A DNA stretch of 64,000 nucleotides from Pseudomonas cremoricolorata DSM 17059 = NBRC 16634 (GCF_000425745.1 NZ_AUEA01000010.1:1-64000), one strand, 5' to 3'; positions 26,662 to 40,831 are shown, counted from the stretch's first letter. Numbers and translations: made by a program. Notes: generated by a model from the sequence alone, not told the origin.

Positions 26662-27054
26662 ATGAGTATGCAGGACCCGTTAGCGGACATGCTAACTCGC
26701 ATCCGTAATGCCCAGATGGCTGAGAAGTCAGTCGTGAGCATGCCTTCTTCGACGTTGAAGGTTGCGGTTGCCAAAGTTCTGAAGGACGAAGGTTACATCG
26801 CTGGCTACCAAGTCACCGGTGAGGCCAAGCCTTCTCTCTCCCTTGAACTGAAGTACTTCGAAGGCCGTCCGGTCATCGAGGAACTGAAGCGCTCCAGCCG
26901 TCCAGGCCTGCGCCAGTACAAATCCGTTTCTGACCTGCCGAAAGTTCGTGGCGGTCTGGGCGTATCCATCGTCTCCACCAACAAAGGTGTGATGACGGAT
27001 CGTGCTGCGCGGGCTGCCGGTGTTGGCGGCGAAGTGCTTTGCACTGTGTTCTAA
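26662..27054 (+). CDS. rpsH: Small subunit ribosomal protein uS8
   Basis: uS8 binds helix 21 of 16S rRNA and is the translational repressor of the spc operon in E. coli. The 130-aa product begins [18 protein letters not shown] and ends [11 protein letters not shown], both conserved. The unusual upstream gap (see the terminator at 26519) separates it from rpsN. Confidence 0.98.
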   Translation: MSMQDPLADMLTRIRNAQMAEKSVVSMPSSTLKVAVAKVLKDEGYIAGYQVTGEAKPSLSLELKYFEGRPVIEELKRSSRPGLRQYKSVSDLPKVRGGLGVSIVSTNKGVMTDRAARAAGVGGEVLCTVF

Positions 27055-27066
27055 GGGGGGATAGGC

Positions 27067-27600
27067 ATGTCTCGCGTCGCTAAGAACCCCGTTAAGCTGC
27101 CATCAGGCGTCGAAGTCAAATTCGCCGGCCAGCAGCTTTCGGTGAAGGGTGCCAAGGGCACTCTCGAACTGAACGTTCACTCGTCTGTTGAAGTTACCGA
27201 AGAGTCTGGTGAGCTGCGTTTCGTCGCTCGCAATGGTGACCAGCAAGCTCGCGCCATGGCCGGTACTACCCGCGCTCTGGTGAACAACATGGTCCAAGGC
27301 GTAAGCCAAGGCTTCGAGCGTAAGCTCCAGCTGGTCGGTGTTGGTTACAAGGCACAGGCCAAAGGCACCGTCCTGAACCTGGCCCTGGGCTTCTCTCACC
27401 CAGTTGACTACGAACTTCCAGCCGGCATCACCGCTGAAACCCCAAGCCAGACCGACATCCTGATCAAGGGTATCGACAAGCAGCTGGTGGGTCAGGTGGC
27501 CGCTGAAATCCGCGACTTCCGTCCGCCAGAGCCGTACAAAGGCAAAGGTGTGCGTTACGCGGACGAAGTCGTCCGTCGTAAAGAAGCCAAGAAGAAGTAG
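27067..27600 (+). CDS. rplF: Large subunit ribosomal protein uL6
   Basis: uL6 sits near the sarcin-ricin loop. The 177-aa product has the two-repeat fold, with [22 protein letters not shown] central and [13 protein letters not shown] near the C terminus. It lies 12 bases after rpsH. Confidence 0.98.
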   Translation: MSRVAKNPVKLPSGVEVKFAGQQLSVKGAKGTLELNVHSSVEVTEESGELRFVARNGDQQARAMAGTTRALVNNMVQGVSQGFERKLQLVGVGYKAQAKGTVLNLALGFSHPVDYELPAGITAETPSQTDILIKGIDKQLVGQVAAEIRDFRPPEPYKGKGVRYADEVVRRKEAKKK

Positions 27601-27610
27601 GGCCTAGCAA

Positions 27611-27961
27611 ATGACCGACAAAAAAGTTATTCGACTGCGTCGCGCTCGCAAAGCACGCCTGAAAATGCACGAACTCGAAGTCGTGCGCCTCTGCGTGTTC
27701 CGTTCGTCGCAGCACATCTATGCCCAGGTCATTTCGGCCGACGGCAGCAAGGTTCTGGCAAGCGCCTCTACCTTGGACAAAGACCTGCGTGATGGCGCCA
27801 CCGGCAACATCGACGCGGCCACTAAGGTTGGCAAGCTGGTCGCTGAGCGTGCGAAAGCCGCCGGTGTATCTCAAGTTGCCTTTGACCGTTCCGGCTTCAA
27901 GTACCACGGCCGCGTCAAAGCGCTGGCTGATGCTGCTCGTGAAGGCGGGCTGGAGTTCTAA
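27611..27961 (+). CDS. rplR: Large subunit ribosomal protein uL18
   Basis: uL18 binds 5S rRNA with uL5 in the central protuberance. The 116-aa product has [16 protein letters not shown] and the C-terminal [20 protein letters not shown]. Only three bases separate its stop from the rpsE start. Confidence 0.98.
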
Positions 27962-27964
27962 GTT

Positions 27965-28465
27965 ATGGCAAATAACGATCAAAAGCGCGACGAAGGCTAC
28001 ATCGAGAAGCTGGTTCAGGTTAACCGCGTAGCTAAAACCGTCAAAGGCGGCCGTATCTTCACCTTCACCGCGCTGACCGTGGTAGGTGATGGCAAAGGCC
28101 GTGTTGGTTTTGGCCGTGGCAAATCGCGCGAAGTTCCTGCTGCGATCCAGAAAGCCATGGAAGCTGCTCGTCGCAACATGATCCAGGTTGATCTGAAGGG
28201 CACCACCCTGCAGTACGCCACCAAGGCTGCCCACGGCGCCTCGAAGGTCTACATGCAGCCTGCCTCGGAAGGTACTGGTATCATCGCCGGCGGCGCAATG
28301 CGTGCCGTACTGGAAGTTGCTGGTGTCCAGAACGTTCTGGCCAAGTGCTACGGTTCGACCAACCCAGTGAACGTGGTTTACGCCACCTTCAAGGGTCTGA
28401 AAGCCATGCAATCTCCTGAATCCATTGCTGCCAAGCGCGGCAAGAGCGTCGAGGAGATCATCTGA
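27965..28465 (+). CDS. rpsE: Small subunit ribosomal protein uS5
   Basis: uS5 lies at the mRNA entry channel and influences accuracy; its N-terminal loop is the spectinomycin site. The 166-aa product has the loop [13 protein letters not shown] intact, and the [19 protein letters not shown] segment. The gene ends two bases before rpmD. Confidence 0.98.
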   Translation: MANNDQKRDEGYIEKLVQVNRVAKTVKGGRIFTFTALTVVGDGKGRVGFGRGKSREVPAAIQKAMEAARRNMIQVDLKGTTLQYATKAAHGASKVYMQPASEGTGIIAGGAMRAVLEVAGVQNVLAKCYGSTNPVNVVYATFKGLKAMQSPESIAAKRGKSVEEII

Positions 28466-28467
28466 TC

Positions 28468-28644
28468 ATGGCAACCGTAAAAGTAACGCTGATCAAAAGC
28501 ACCGCCGGCCGTCTGCCTAACCACAAACTGTGTGTTAAAGGCTTGGGTCTGCGTCGCATCGGTCACACTGTAGAAGTCCAGGATACTCCCGAGAACCGCG
28601 GGATGATCAACAAGGCTTACTACATGCTGAAGGTCGAGGGTTAA
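28468..28644 (+). CDS. rpmD: Large subunit ribosomal protein uL30
   Basis: This short gene encodes 58 aa beginning [20 protein letters not shown] and ending [13 protein letters not shown], the full uL30 of the proteobacterial type. Upstream and downstream gaps are two and three bases, so it is tightly packed between rpsE and rplO. Confidence 0.97.
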   Translation: MATVKVTLIKSTAGRLPNHKLCVKGLGLRRIGHTVEVQDTPENRGMINKAYYMLKVEG

Positions 28645-28647
28645 TCG

Positions 28648-29082
28648 ATGAAACTCAATGATCTGAGTCCAGCGCCGGGTTCCCGTCGCGAGAAGCATCG
28701 TCCGGGTCGTGGTATCGGTAGCGGTCTGGGTAAGACTGGCGGCCGTGGCCACAAAGGTCAGACCTCCCGTTCCGGTGGCACCATTGCTCCAGGCTTCGAG
28801 GGTGGTCAACAGCCGTTGCACCGTCGTCTGCCGAAGTTCGGTTTCGTTTCCCTGAAAGCCATGGATCGCGCTGAAGTGCGTCTGTCCGAGCTGGCCAAAG
28901 TGGAAGGCGACGTCGTCTCCGTGCAGTCCTTGAAGGATGCCAACGTGATCAACCAGAACGTACAGCGTGTGAAAATCATGCTGTCTGGCGAAGTCACTCG
29001 TGCAGTCACCATCAAGGGTATCGCAGCCACCAAAGGTGCGCGTGCGGCTATCGAAGCAGCTGGCGGCAAATTCGAGGAATAA
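28648..29082 (+). CDS. rplO: Large subunit ribosomal protein uL15
   Basis: uL15 is a late 50S assembly protein with a long N-terminal extension. The 144-aa product begins [20 protein letters not shown] and has the Gly-rich [17 protein letters not shown] stretch. Its stop directly abuts the secY ATG. Confidence 0.98.
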   Translation: MKLNDLSPAPGSRREKHRPGRGIGSGLGKTGGRGHKGQTSRSGGTIAPGFEGGQQPLHRRLPKFGFVSLKAMDRAEVRLSELAKVEGDVVSVQSLKDANVINQNVQRVKIMLSGEVTRAVTIKGIAATKGARAAIEAAGGKFEE

Positions 29083-30414
29083 ATGGCTAAGCAAGGTGCT
29101 CTCTCTTCGCTCGGTAAGGGCGGGATGTCGGAACTCTGGGCTCGTCTGCGCTTTCTGTTCTTGGCGATCATCGTCTACCGGATCGGCGCGCATATCCCGG
29201 TTCCCGGCATCAATCCTGACCGTCTCGCGGATCTGTTTCGGCAGAATGAGGGGACCATTCTTAGCTTGTTCAACATGTTTTCCGGTGGTGCGCTGGAGCG
29301 CATGAGCATCTTTGCACTGGGGATCATGCCGTACATTTCGGCATCGATCATCATGCAGCTCATGACCGCAGTCAGCCCACAGCTGGAGCAGTTGAAGAAG
29401 GAAGGTGAAGCTGGCCGTCGCAAGATTAGCCAGTACACCCGCTACCTCACTGTAATCCTGGCGTTGGTCCAGGCCATTGGCATGTCCATTGGCCTGGCTA
29501 ACCAGGGCGTGGCGTTTTCTGTAGGCCTCGGCTTCCATGTCGTTGCGGTGTCCACTTTCGTGGCCGGCGCAATGTTCATGATGTGGCTGGGTGAGCAGAT
29601 CACCGAGCGCGGTGTGGGCAACGGTATCTCGATGTTGATCTTCGCAGGTATCGTTGCCGGTCTTCCGAGAGCAATCGGGCAGTCTTTCGAGTCTGCGCGT
29701 ACCGGCGATATCAACATTTTCGCCTTGGTCGCAATCGGGTTGCTGGCAGTAGCGATCATCGGTTTCGTGGTGTTCATTGAGCGTGGTCAGCGGCGTATCG
29801 CCGTTCATTACGCCAAGCGTCAGCAGGGCCGCAAGGTCTTCGCTGCGCAGACCAGCCACTTGCCGCTCAAGGTGAACATGGCAGGGGTTATCCCAGCCAT
29901 TTTCGCCAGCAGCATTCTGCTGTTCCCGGCTTCGCTGGGTGCCTGGTTCGGTCAGTCCGAAGGTATGGGCTGGCTGCAGGACATCTCGCAGTCGATCGCT
30001 CCTGGTCAGCCGTTGAACATCTTGCTGTTTAGTGCAGGGATCATTTTCTTCTGCTTCTTCTACACAGCGCTGATGTTCAATCCGAAAGACGTAGCGGAAA
30101 ACCTGAAGAAGTCCGGTGCCTTTATTCCGGGTATCCGTCCTGGTGAGCAGTCGGCACGCTACATTGATGGCGTCCTGACCCGTTTGACCATGTTCGGTGC
30201 TCTATACATGATGGCCGTGTGCCTTCTGCCCCAGTTCCTGGTGGTGGCTGCAAACGTGCCGTTCTACCTTGGCGGGACCTCGTTGCTGATTGTGGTAGTG
30301 GTTGTGATGGACTTCATGTCCCAAGTACAATCGCACCTCGTTTCGCACCAGTACGAATCCCTGATGAAGAAAGCCAACCTGAAAGGCTATGGCGGCAGCA
30401 GTCTGCTGCGCTGA
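29083..30414 (+). CDS. secY: Preprotein translocase subunit SecY
   Basis: SecY is the channel of the Sec translocase in the inner membrane. The 443-aa product has about ten hydrophobic segments, the plug-region start [13 protein letters not shown] and the SecA/ribosome-binding loop [16 protein letters not shown] (loop C4/5). With SecE (3301) both core subunits are in this window. The ATG directly follows the rplO stop codon. Confidence 0.98.
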   Translation: MAKQGALSSLGKGGMSELWARLRFLFLAIIVYRIGAHIPVPGINPDRLADLFRQNEGTILSLFNMFSGGALERMSIFALGIMPYISASIIMQLMTAVSPQLEQLKKEGEAGRRKISQYTRYLTVILALVQAIGMSIGLANQGVAFSVGLGFHVVAVSTFVAGAMFMMWLGEQITERGVGNGISMLIFAGIVAGLPRAIGQSFESARTGDINIFALVAIGLLAVAIIGFVVFIERGQRRIAVHYAKRQQGRKVFAAQTSHLPLKVNMAGVIPAIFASSILLFPASLGAWFGQSEGMGWLQDISQSIAPGQPLNILLFSAGIIFFCFFYTALMFNPKDVAENLKKSGAFIPGIRPGEQSARYIDGVLTRLTMFGALYMMAVCLLPQFLVVAANVPFYLGGTSLLIVVVVVMDFMSQVQSHLVSHQYESLMKKANLKGYGGSSLLR

Positions 30415-30441
30415 TTAGCCCCTAAGGTCGAGGAGTCGGTA

Positions 30442-30558
30442 ATGAAAGTTCGTGCATCGGTGAAAAAGCTGTGCCGCAACTGCAAGATTATTCGTCGCGA
30501 AGGCGTCGTACGAGTGATCTGCAGCGCGGAACCGCGTCACAAGCAGCGCCAAGGCTGA
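30442..30558 (+). CDS. rpmJ: Large subunit ribosomal protein bL36 (zinc type)
   Basis: The 38-aa product [20 protein letters not shown]... has Cys11, Cys14, Cys27 and His33, the zinc-binding C+ form of bL36. Bacteria with a zinc-free duplicate use it under zinc starvation; no duplicate is in this window. It is placed after secY, as in E. coli, with AGGAG 6 bases upstream of the start. Confidence 0.97.
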
Positions 30559-30574
30559 GTGTGATTGCGCTGTA

Positions 30575-30602
30575 AACCCAGCAGCTAGTGTGCTGCTGGG
30601 TT
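30575..30602 (+). terminator. Hairpin between rpmJ and rpsM
   Basis: AACCCAGCAG / CTGCTGGGTT around an eight-base loop lies 17 bases after rpmJ. Only GATTAATCGTTTC follows, so it is a weak terminator at best. It could instead be part of the alpha-operon leader, where S4 binds in E. coli. The gap to rpsM is 130 bases. Confidence 0.45.
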
Positions 30603-30688
30603 GATTAATCGTTTCTACAGCGATATTATCTCGCGCCCTATTTCTTGGCTTCCGGGGCGTAGGTAGCTGTCAATTGGAGTCCCACTGA

Positions 30689-31045
30689 ATGGCCCGTATT
30701 GCAGGCGTAAACATTCCAGATAACAAGCATACTGTTATCTCGCTGACCTACATCTATGGTGTCGGTCGCACTACTGCGCAGAAAATCTGTGCAGACGCTG
30801 GCGTCAACCCCGCCGCAAAGATCAAAGATCTGAGCGACGAGCAAATCGAAGTTCTGCGTGGCGAAGTCGCGAAGTTCACCACCGAAGGTGACCTGCGTCG
30901 TGACATCAACATGAAGATCAAACGCTTGATGGACCTGGGCTGCTACCGCGGTCTGCGCCATCGTAAAGGTCTGCCGGTTCGCGGTCAGCGCACCAAGACC
31001 AACGCACGCACCCGTAAGGGCCCGCGTAAGCCGATCCGCAAGTAA
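30689..31045 (+). CDS. rpsM: Small subunit ribosomal protein uS13
   Basis: uS13 contacts P-site tRNA and 23S rRNA across the subunit interface. The 118-aa product begins [20 protein letters not shown] and has the [20 protein letters not shown] tail. It is the first gene of the alpha operon; S4 repression in E. coli acts on its start region. Confidence 0.98.
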   Translation: MARIAGVNIPDNKHTVISLTYIYGVGRTTAQKICADAGVNPAAKIKDLSDEQIEVLRGEVAKFTTEGDLRRDINMKIKRLMDLGCYRGLRHRKGLPVRGQRTKTNARTRKGPRKPIRK

Positions 31046-31063
31046 TCGCCCAGGAATATAGAC

Positions 31064-31453
31064 ATGGCAAAACCTGCTGCTCGTCCTCGTAAGAAAGTCA
31101 AAAAGACAGTGGTTGATGGCATCGCCCACATCCACGCGTCTTTCAACAACACTATCGTGACCATCACCGACCGTCAGGGCAATGCTTTGTCCTGGGCGAC
31201 CTCCGGTGGTTCCGGTTTCCGTGGTTCGCGCAAATCCACCCCGTTCGCTGCTCAGATCGCTGCCGAACGTGCTGGTCAAGCTGCGCTGGAATACGGTCTT
31301 AAGAACCTCGACGTCAACGTCAAGGGTCCAGGTCCAGGTCGTGAGTCCGCCGTTCGTGCTTTGAACAGCTGCGGCTACAAGATCGCCAGCATCACCGACG
31401 TGACGCCAATCCCGCATAACGGGTGCCGTCCGCCGAAGAAGCGCCGCGTGTAA
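31064..31453 (+). CDS. rpsK: Small subunit ribosomal protein uS11
   Basis: uS11 lies in the 30S platform. The 129-aa product has [19 protein letters not shown] and ends [12 protein letters not shown], both invariant. An asparagine in SFNNT is the isoaspartyl site known in E. coli. Confidence 0.98.
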
Positions 31454-31468
31454 TCAGGAGACAGATAA

Positions 31469-32089
31469 ATGGCACGTTACATTGGTCCAAAATGCAAACT
31501 GTCTCGCCGTGAAGGCACTGACCTGTTCCTGAAGAGCGGCGTTCGCGCTCTGGAATCGAAGTGCAACATCGAAGCAGCCCCAGGTATCCACGGCCAGCGC
31601 CGTGGCCGTCAGTCCGACTACGGTACCCAGCTGCGCGAGAAACAGAAAGTTCGTCGTATCTACGGTGTTCTGGAGCGTCAGTTCCGCGGTTACTACCAAG
31701 CGGCAGCCTCGAAAAAAGGTGCCACCGGTGAGAACCTGCTGCAACTGCTCGAATGCCGTCTGGATAACGTCGTTTACCGTATGGGCTTCGGTTCTACCCG
31801 TTCCGAATCTCGTCAGCTGGTTTCGCACAAAGCGATCAGCGTCAACGGTAAAACCGTAAACATTCCATCCTACCAAGTTCGTCCGGGTGACGTGGTCTCG
31901 GTTCGCGAGAAGTCGCTGAGCCAGCTGCGCATTGTTCAAGCCCTTGAACTGTGCGCCCAGCGTGGCCGCGTTGAGTGGGTTGACGTGGATGCTGCCAAAA
32001 AGTCGGGCGTTTTCAAGAACGTTCCTGCTCGCAGCGACCTGTCCGCCGACATCAACGAAAACCTGATTGTCGAGCTCTACTCCAAGTAA
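31469..32089 (+). CDS. rpsD: Small subunit ribosomal protein uS4
   Basis: uS4 nucleates 30S assembly and represses the alpha operon in E. coli. The 206-aa product has [19 protein letters not shown] and an S4 RNA-binding domain ([19 protein letters not shown] followed by [11 protein letters not shown]). Only one of the zinc-finger cysteines is kept, as in other gammaproteobacteria. Confidence 0.98.
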   Translation: MARYIGPKCKLSRREGTDLFLKSGVRALESKCNIEAAPGIHGQRRGRQSDYGTQLREKQKVRRIYGVLERQFRGYYQAAASKKGATGENLLQLLECRLDNVVYRMGFGSTRSESRQLVSHKAISVNGKTVNIPSYQVRPGDVVSVREKSLSQLRIVQALELCAQRGRVEWVDVDAAKKSGVFKNVPARSDLSADINENLIVELYSK

Positions 32090-32111
32090 GGGCTAGAAAA
32101 TAGGTGCATCC

Positions 32112-33113
32112 ATGCAGATTTCGGTAAATGAGTTCCTGACACCCCGCCACATCGATGTGCAGGTTGTCAGTCCAACCCGCGCCAAGATTACGCTCGAGCC
32201 TCTCGAGCGTGGTTTCGGCCATACCCTGGGCAACGCGCTGCGTCGCATCCTGTTGTCCTCTATGCCTGGCTGTGCAGTGGTCGAGGCCGAGATCGAGGGC
32301 GTACTCCATGAGTACTCCGCGATCGAAGGTGTACAGGAAGATGTCATTGAAATCCTGTTGAACCTGAAAGGTCTGGCCATCAAGCTGCACGGTCGTGACG
32401 AAGTTACGCTGACCTTGTCGAAAAAGGGTTCGGGGGTGGTTACCGCTGCCGATATTCAGCTGGATCATGATGTCGAGATCGTCAACCCCGATCACGTAAT
32501 CGCTAACCTGGCGTCGAATGGCGCCTTGAACATGAAGCTCACCGTAGCTCGTGGTCGCGGTTACGAGCCAGCCGACTCCCGTCAGAGTGATGAAGACGAG
32601 AGCCGCAGCATTGGCCGTTTGCAGTTGGACGCTTCGTTCAGCCCTGTGCGTCGTATCGCCTATGTGGTCGAAAACGCCCGTGTTGAACAGCGTACCAACC
32701 TGGACAAGCTGGTCATTGATCTGGAAACCAACGGTACTCTGGACCCTGAAGAGGCTATCCGCCGCGCTGCAACCATTCTGCAACAGCAGTTGGCTGCGTT
32801 CGTCGACCTCAAAGGTGACAGTGAGCCGGTAGTGGTTGAGCAGGAAGACGAGATCGATCCGATCCTGCTGCGCCCGGTAGACGACCTGGAACTGACCGTA
32901 CGTTCGGCCAACTGCCTGAAGGCGGAGAACATCTACTACATCGGCGACCTGATTCAGCGTACCGAAGTAGAGTTGTTGAAGACTCCGAACCTGGGCAAGA
33001 AGTCCCTGACTGAAATCAAGGACGTCCTGGCTTCCCGTGGTTTGTCTCTCGGCATGCGCCTCGACAACTGGCCGCCTGCAAGCCTTAAGAAAGACGACAA
33101 GGCGACTGCCTGA
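32112..33113 (+). CDS. rpoA: DNA-directed RNA polymerase subunit alpha
   Basis: The alpha dimer scaffolds RNA polymerase, and its C-terminal domain binds UP elements and activators. The 333-aa product has the N-terminal domain ([20 protein letters not shown]), an acidic linker, and the C-terminal domain ending [19 protein letters not shown]. All four core subunit genes except omega are in the window. Confidence 0.98.
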   Translation: MQISVNEFLTPRHIDVQVVSPTRAKITLEPLERGFGHTLGNALRRILLSSMPGCAVVEAEIEGVLHEYSAIEGVQEDVIEILLNLKGLAIKLHGRDEVTLTLSKKGSGVVTAADIQLDHDVEIVNPDHVIANLASNGALNMKLTVARGRGYEPADSRQSDEDESRSIGRLQLDASFSPVRRIAYVVENARVEQRTNLDKLVIDLETNGTLDPEEAIRRAATILQQQLAAFVDLKGDSEPVVVEQEDEIDPILLRPVDDLELTVRSANCLKAENIYYIGDLIQRTEVELLKTPNLGKKSLTEIKDVLASRGLSLGMRLDNWPPASLKKDDKATA

Positions 33114-33155
33114 TCGTCGTAATCACCGAACGTAGTGTTTGGTAAGGAATGAATC

Positions 33156-33542
33156 ATGCGTCATCGTAAAAGTGGACGTCACCTGAGCCGTACCAGCTCT
33201 CACCGCAAAGCTATGTTCCAGAACATGGCGGTGTCGCTGTTCGAGCACGAGCTGATCAAAACTACCCTGCCGAAAGCCAAAGAACTGCGCCGCGTTGCCG
33301 AGCCGCTGATCACTCTGGCCAAGGAAGACAGCGTTGCTAACCGTCGTCTGGCCTTCGACCGCACTCGTTCGAAAGCTATCGTTGGCAAACTGTTCAACGA
33401 CCTGGGCAAGCGCTATGCAACCCGCCAGGGTGGCTACCTGCGTATCCTGAAGTGCGGTTTCCGCGCTGGCGACAACGCGCCTATGGCGTACGTCGAGCTG
33501 GTTGATCGTCCTGTCGGCGGCGCTGTAGAAGCTGCTGAATAA
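33156..33542 (+). CDS. rplQ: Large subunit ribosomal protein bL17
   Basis: bL17 lies near the tunnel exit. The 128-aa product begins [20 protein letters not shown] and has the conserved C-terminal [20 protein letters not shown]. It is the last gene of the alpha operon; a strong terminator follows. Confidence 0.98.
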   Translation: MRHRKSGRHLSRTSSHRKAMFQNMAVSLFEHELIKTTLPKAKELRRVAEPLITLAKEDSVANRRLAFDRTRSKAIVGKLFNDLGKRYATRQGGYLRILKCGFRAGDNAPMAYVELVDRPVGGAVEAAE

Positions 33543-33555
33543 GACGTCAGTCTGC

Positions 33556-33589
33556 AAAAAAGAACCGGGCCTAGTGCCCGGTTTTTTTA
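33556..33589 (+). terminator. Alpha operon terminator
   Basis: AAAAAAGAACCGGGC pairs with GCCCGGTTTTTTT around CTAGT. It begins 13 bases after rplQ and has both a U-run and an upstream A-run. It ends the 30-kb ribosomal block. Confidence 0.93.
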
Positions 33590-33713
33590 TGCCTGCAGTT
33601 ATGTGTTTCGTCTATCGAAAGCCCAGGGTCAATCAATTAGATCTAGCAGGCATGTCTTTGCATAATCCTCTCCAAGCCGACAAGCCGGCAAAGCCGTTCG
33701 ATAAGGAGAGCCC

Positions 33714-35153
33714 ATGACCAAGATCCTCACTACCGCAAGCGGTGCCCCCGTAAGCGACAATCAGAATTCCCGTTCGGCGGGTGCACGCGGCCCGCTGTTG
33801 CTCGATGATTTCCACCTCATCGAGAAGCTGGCTCACTTCAATCGTGAAAACATTCCTGAGCGCCGTGTTCATGCCAAAGGTTCAGGTGCCTATGGCACAT
33901 TCACCGTCACTGCGGATATCACTCGCTACACCAGTGCCCGGCTCTTCGGCCATATTGGCAAGCAGACCGAAACCTTCCTGCGTTTCTCCACGGTAGGTGG
34001 CGAGCGTGGCTCTGCGGACACCGAACGCGATCCGCGCGGGTTCGCCCTCAAGTTCTACACCGAGGAAGGCAACTGGGACATCGTGGGGAATAACACGCCG
34101 GTGTTCTTCATACGTGATCCATTGAAGTTTCCCGACTTTATTCACACGCAGAAGCGCCATCCGCAGACCAACCTGAAGAATGCCCAGATGATGTGGGACT
34201 TCTGGTCGCACTCGCCTGAAGCGCTGCATCAGGTCACCATCCTGTTCTCGGACCGCGGTCTTCCGGACGGTTACCGGCATATGCACGGCTTTGGCAGCCA
34301 CACGTACAGCCTGATCAATGCACAAGGCCAGCGTACGTGGGTCAAATGGCATTTCAAGACCCAGCAAGGCATCAAGAATCTTTCAGGTGAACAAGCCGCT
34401 CGCCTGGCAGGCAGTGACCCTGATTACGCGCAGCGTGACCTGTTCGAAGCCATTGAGCGTGGCGACTTCCCCAAGTGGACGGCGTGCATTCAGGTGATGA
34501 GCGAAGAGCAGGCTGCGCAGCGTTCGGAGAACCCGTTCGATGTCACCAAGACCTGGTCGCAGAAAGAGTTTCCGTTGATCGAAGTCGGCGTGCTGGAGCT
34601 CAACCGCAACCCGCTCAACTACTTCGCTGAAGTCGAGCAGGCCACGTTCGGGCCCAGTAACATGGTGCCGGGAGTCGGCTTGTCGCCAGATCGCATGCTA
34701 CAGGGCCGGGTTTTCGCCTATGCCGATGCGCATCGCTACCGCGTGGGTACCAATCACCAGCAATTGCCTGTGAACGCATCGCGCAGCCCGGTCAACAGCT
34801 ATCAGCGTGATGGTTCGATGGCGATGGGTGCCTACGGTGCTGCACCGAATTACGAGCCCAACAGCTACCAGGATGCGCCCAAGCAATCGCCGCAACACGC
34901 CGAGCCATCGCTCGCGCTGCACGGTACGGCTGATCGCCATGACCACCGCATCGATGGCGATTATTTCAGCCACGCCGGCGCGTTGTTCCGTCTGATGAGC
35001 CCTGAGCAGCAAGCGCTGCTGGTGAGCAACATTGCCGGTGCGATGCAGGGTGTCAGTGAGGATGTCATCCAACGGCAGTTGCAGTACTTCCACGAGGCCG
35101 ATCCACACTATGGGGCCGGAGTTGCAAAAGCCTTGGGTGGTAATTTCAGCTAA
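33714..35153 (+). CDS. katA: Monofunctional haem catalase KatA
   Basis: KatA converts hydrogen peroxide to water and oxygen in the cytoplasm. The 479-aa length marks a small-subunit (clade 3) catalase. Distal His53 lies in [12 protein letters not shown], the distal Asn in VGNNTP (residues 124-129), and the proximal haem ligand Tyr336 in [17 protein letters not shown] site precedes the ATG. A CATAAT box at 33661-33666 has no matching -35, which would fit an activator-dependent (e.g. OxyR) promoter, but no clear OxyR site can be read. The neighbour bfr fits the katA-bfrA order of P. aeruginosa. Confidence 0.97.
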   Translation: MTKILTTASGAPVSDNQNSRSAGARGPLLLDDFHLIEKLAHFNRENIPERRVHAKGSGAYGTFTVTADITRYTSARLFGHIGKQTETFLRFSTVGGERGSADTERDPRGFALKFYTEEGNWDIVGNNTPVFFIRDPLKFPDFIHTQKRHPQTNLKNAQMMWDFWSHSPEALHQVTILFSDRGLPDGYRHMHGFGSHTYSLINAQGQRTWVKWHFKTQQGIKNLSGEQAARLAGSDPDYAQRDLFEAIERGDFPKWTACIQVMSEEQAAQRSENPFDVTKTWSQKEFPLIEVGVLELNRNPLNYFAEVEQATFGPSNMVPGVGLSPDRMLQGRVFAYADAHRYRVGTNHQQLPVNASRSPVNSYQRDGSMAMGAYGAAPNYEPNSYQDAPKQSPQHAEPSLALHGTADRHDHRIDGDYFSHAGALFRLMSPEQQALLVSNIAGAMQGVSEDVIQRQLQYFHEADPHYGAGVAKALGGNFS

Positions 35154-35170
35154 GTCGTAATGCTAAGAAG

Positions 35171-35195
35171 AACCGCCCTCATTTGGGCGGTTTTT
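35171..35195 (+). terminator. katA terminator
   Basis: AACCGCCC / GGGCGGTT around a four-base loop (TCAT) is followed by TTT and then CAATG. It lies 17 bases after katA. The remaining 120 bases to bfr would hold the bfr promoter; no clear consensus was found. Confidence 0.88.
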
Positions 35196-35316
35196 CAATG
35201 AATATCACTTCTGTTTGCTCGCTTTTTTGCATGTTTTGGTCTTTTTTCAGTGACCTGCTCGATGCCCTGGTTCACACTATGCGCATTACCGCTATCACTG
35301 AGGGAGCACCACGTCG

Positions 35317-35781
35317 ATGTTAGGTCACCCGGACGTTATCGATTATCTCAACACGTTGCTGACGGGCGAGCTGGCAGCACGTGATCAATACTTCATTCAC
35401 TCGCGCATGTACGAAGACTGGGGCCTGAGCAAGCTCTATGAACGTATCAATCACGAAATGGAAGAAGAGGCTCAGCACGCTGACGCCCTGATGCGCCGTA
35501 TCCTCATGCTTGAGGGTACGCCGCGCATGCGTCCGGATGATCTCGATGTCGGCACCACCGTGCCAGAGATGATCGCCTCGGACCTGCGCCTGGAGTACAA
35601 AGTCCGCGCAGCACTGTGCAAAGGCATCGAGCTGTGTGAGCTGCACAAGGACTACATCAGCCGCGACATTCTTCGTGCGCAGCTGGCCGATACCGAGGAA
35701 GATCACACCTACTGGTTGGAAAAACAGCAAGGCCTGATCAAGTCCATCGGTCTGCAGAACTACCTGCAATCGCAGATGTAA
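35317..35781 (+). CDS. bfr: Bacterioferritin-family iron storage protein (haemless, FtnA/BfrA type)
   Basis: This protein forms a 24-subunit iron-storage shell that oxidises ferrous iron. The 154-aa four-helix protein has the ferroxidase ligands Glu18, Glu51, His54, Glu93, Glu127 and His130. The position that holds the haem-ligand Met52 in E. coli Bfr is Ala52 here (EEEAQHAD). This matches the P. aeruginosa katA-linked protein first called BfrA and later recognised as the ferritin FtnA. It should therefore not bind inter-subunit haem. Storing iron next to catalase limits Fenton chemistry. Confidence 0.9.
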   Translation: MLGHPDVIDYLNTLLTGELAARDQYFIHSRMYEDWGLSKLYERINHEMEEEAQHADALMRRILMLEGTPRMRPDDLDVGTTVPEMIASDLRLEYKVRAALCKGIELCELHKDYISRDILRAQLADTEEDHTYWLEKQQGLIKSIGLQNYLQSQM

Positions 35782-35798
35782 AAAGCATCCGTTGTAAC

Positions 35799-35832
35799 AA
35801 AAGCCCCGCCAGTGCGAACTGGCGGGGCTTTT
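35799..35832. terminator. Bidirectional terminator between bfr and uvrA
   Basis: AAAAGCCCCGCCAGT / ACTGGCGGGGCTTTT is a near-perfect inverted repeat with a GCGA-type loop, an A-run on one side and a T-run on the other. It lies between convergent bfr and uvrA and can stop transcription from both. Confidence 0.92.
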
Positions 35833-35849
35833 CAATGCCTCGAAAAAAC

Positions 35850-38684
<2,835 letters not shown>

Positions 38685-38813
38685 TGCAGCCTCGCTTGGC
38701 GGGCACAAACGAAGAAGTATACGGCGCCGTGCCATTACGCGGCAAAGCGTCGCGTGTATGCCCATAAGCCGTCCGACTGATAGAATCGCCGCCGGTTCAC
38801 ACGAGGTTTATCC

Positions 38814-40208
38814 ATGCACGACACCCATAGCGACCGCATGAGTGGCACTGAAACGCGCGCCGCAGGCGGCCTTGCCCTGGTCTTTGCCTTTCGCATGCTG
38901 GGCATGTTCATGGTGCTGCCGGTGCTGGCGACCTATGGGATGGACCTGGCTGGCGCAACGCCTGCGTTGATTGGCCTGGCGATCGGTGCCTACGGACTGA
39001 CCCAGGCGGTGCTGCAGATTCCATTCGGGATGATTTCCGACCGCGTCGGCCGGCGTCCGGTCATCTACCTCGGGCTGCTGGTCTTCGCCCTGGGCAGCAT
39101 CCTGGCGGCCCAGGCCGATTCGATCTGGGGTGTGATTGCCGGGCGCATCCTGCAAGGTGCCGGGGCGATCTCGGCGGCGGTCATGGCGTTGTTGTCGGAT
39201 CTGACCCGTGAGCAGCATCGGACCAAAGCCATGGCGATGATCGGCATGAGCATCGGTCTGTCGTTCGCAGTGGCGATGGTCGTCGGGCCGTTGCTGACAA
39301 GTGCCTTCGGCTTGTCAGGTCTTTTCCTCGCCACCGCAGGACTTGCCGTGATCGGTCTGGGCATCGTGGCCTTCGTCGTACCCAACGCACACACCGCCCT
39401 GCAGCATCGCGAGTCAGGCGTCGCGCGCCAGGCCCTGGGCCCGACCTTGCGCCATCCGGACCTTCTGCGCCTGGACGTGAGCATTTTCATCCTCCATGCC
39501 ATCCTCATGGCCAGCTTCATTGCCCTGCCGCTGGCGTTCGTCGAGCGCGGCGGGCTGCCTAAAGAGCAACACTGGTGGGTATACCTGACCGCGTTGCTCG
39601 TTTCATTTTTTGCAATGGTGCCCTTCATCATCTACGGCGAGAAGAAGCGCAAGATGAAGCGCGTGTTGCTTGGCGCGGTGAGTGTGCTGCTGCTGGTTGA
39701 AGTGTTTTTCTGGCAGTGGGCTGACAACTTGCGCGGACTGGTGATTGGCACCGTGATATTCTTCACGGCGTTCAACCTGCTGGAGGCGTCCTTGCCTTCA
39801 CTGGTCAGCAAGGTGTCACCTGCAGGTGGCAAAGGCACGGCGATGGGGGTGTATTCCACCAGCCAGTTCCTTGGCGCTGCACTGGGGGGCATTCTCGGTG
39901 GCTGGTTGTTCCAGCATGGTGGCCTGAACGGGGTTTTCATCGGCTGTGCGGTATTGTGCGCCGTGTGGTTGATCAGCGCGCTGGGCATGAACGAACCGCC
40001 TTATGTCACCAGTCTGCGCATGCCGCTGACGCCAGAGGCAACCCGTGATGCCGGGCTGGCCGAGCGCCTCATGGCCGTGCCGGGTGTGACCGACGCCGTG
40101 GTGGTGGCGGACGAAGCTGCCATCTACATCAAACTGGATACGAAAATTTTGGATCGTGCGACCCTCGAGCGGCTGGTGAACCCACCCTCGGCGGCGTGCG
40201 AAGCCTAG
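38814..40208 (+). CDS. MFS transporter with C-terminal YAM-like domain (YajR family)
   Basis: This is a 464-aa major facilitator with about 12 membrane segments. Motif [15 protein letters not shown] follows segment 2, and [20 protein letters not shown] follows segment 4. The last 65 residues are soluble ([18 protein letters not shown]...[13 protein letters not shown]), a ferredoxin-like YAM domain as in E. coli YajR. The substrate is unknown. It is followed by ssb after nine bases and divergent from uvrA; the uvrA-MFS-ssb order is kept in P. aeruginosa. Confidence 0.9.
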   Translation: MHDTHSDRMSGTETRAAGGLALVFAFRMLGMFMVLPVLATYGMDLAGATPALIGLAIGAYGLTQAVLQIPFGMISDRVGRRPVIYLGLLVFALGSILAAQADSIWGVIAGRILQGAGAISAAVMALLSDLTREQHRTKAMAMIGMSIGLSFAVAMVVGPLLTSAFGLSGLFLATAGLAVIGLGIVAFVVPNAHTALQHRESGVARQALGPTLRHPDLLRLDVSIFILHAILMASFIALPLAFVERGGLPKEQHWWVYLTALLVSFFAMVPFIIYGEKKRKMKRVLLGAVSVLLLVEVFFWQWADNLRGLVIGTVIFFTAFNLLEASLPSLVSKVSPAGGKGTAMGVYSTSQFLGAALGGILGGWLFQHGGLNGVFIGCAVLCAVWLISALGMNEPPYVTSLRMPLTPEATRDAGLAERLMAVPGVTDAVVVADEAAIYIKLDTKILDRATLERLVNPPSAACEA

Positions 40209-40217
40209 GAGAACGTT

Positions 40218-40760
40218 ATGGCCCGTGGGGTTAACAAAGTCATTCTGGTCGGGACCTGTGGCGTGGATCCTCAAACCCGCTACCTGCCCAACGGTAACGC
40301 CGTGACCAACCTGCGTCTGGCCACCAGCGAGCAGTGGACCGACAAGCAGTCCGGGCAGAAGGTCGAGCGCACCGAGTGGCACAACGTGTCGCTGTTCGGC
40401 AAGGTTGCCGAGATCGCCGGTCAATACCTGCGCAAAGGCTCGCAGTGCTACATCGAAGGCAAGCTGCAAACCCGCGAGTGGGAAAAGGACGGCGTCAAGC
40501 GTTATACCACCGAGATCATCGTCGACATCAACGGCACCATGCAGCTGTTGGGCGGTAGCGGCGGTGGCGGTGGCAACGCCCAGGCCCCGCGTGACAACGG
40601 CGATTCCTACAATCAGGATCACGGTCAGCAGCAATACAACCAGGCTCCTCGCCAGCAAGCCCCGCGTCCGCAACAGGCTCAGCGTCCAGCCCAGCAGCCG
40701 GCGCAACAGCAGCAGCCAGCGGCAGACTTCGACAGCTTCGATGACGATATTCCGTTCTAG
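40218..40760 (+). CDS. ssb: Single-stranded DNA-binding protein
   Basis: SSB coats single-stranded DNA in replication, recombination and repair. The 180-aa product has an N-terminal OB fold ([20 protein letters not shown]), a long Gln/Pro-rich linker (about residues 115-168) and the acidic tip SFDDDIPF that docks partner enzymes. It is the last recognisable core gene before the accessory island. Confidence 0.97.
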   Translation: MARGVNKVILVGTCGVDPQTRYLPNGNAVTNLRLATSEQWTDKQSGQKVERTEWHNVSLFGKVAEIAGQYLRKGSQCYIEGKLQTREWEKDGVKRYTTEIIVDINGTMQLLGGSGGGGGNAQAPRDNGDSYNQDHGQQQYNQAPRQQAPRPQQAQRPAQQPAQQQQPAADFDSFDDDIPF

Positions 40761-40831
40761 GGCGGAATAAAGTCTATTTTGTAAAGGTTTTTTCATAAGC
40801 TGTTTAAATACAAGTAGATAGGACAAGAAAG

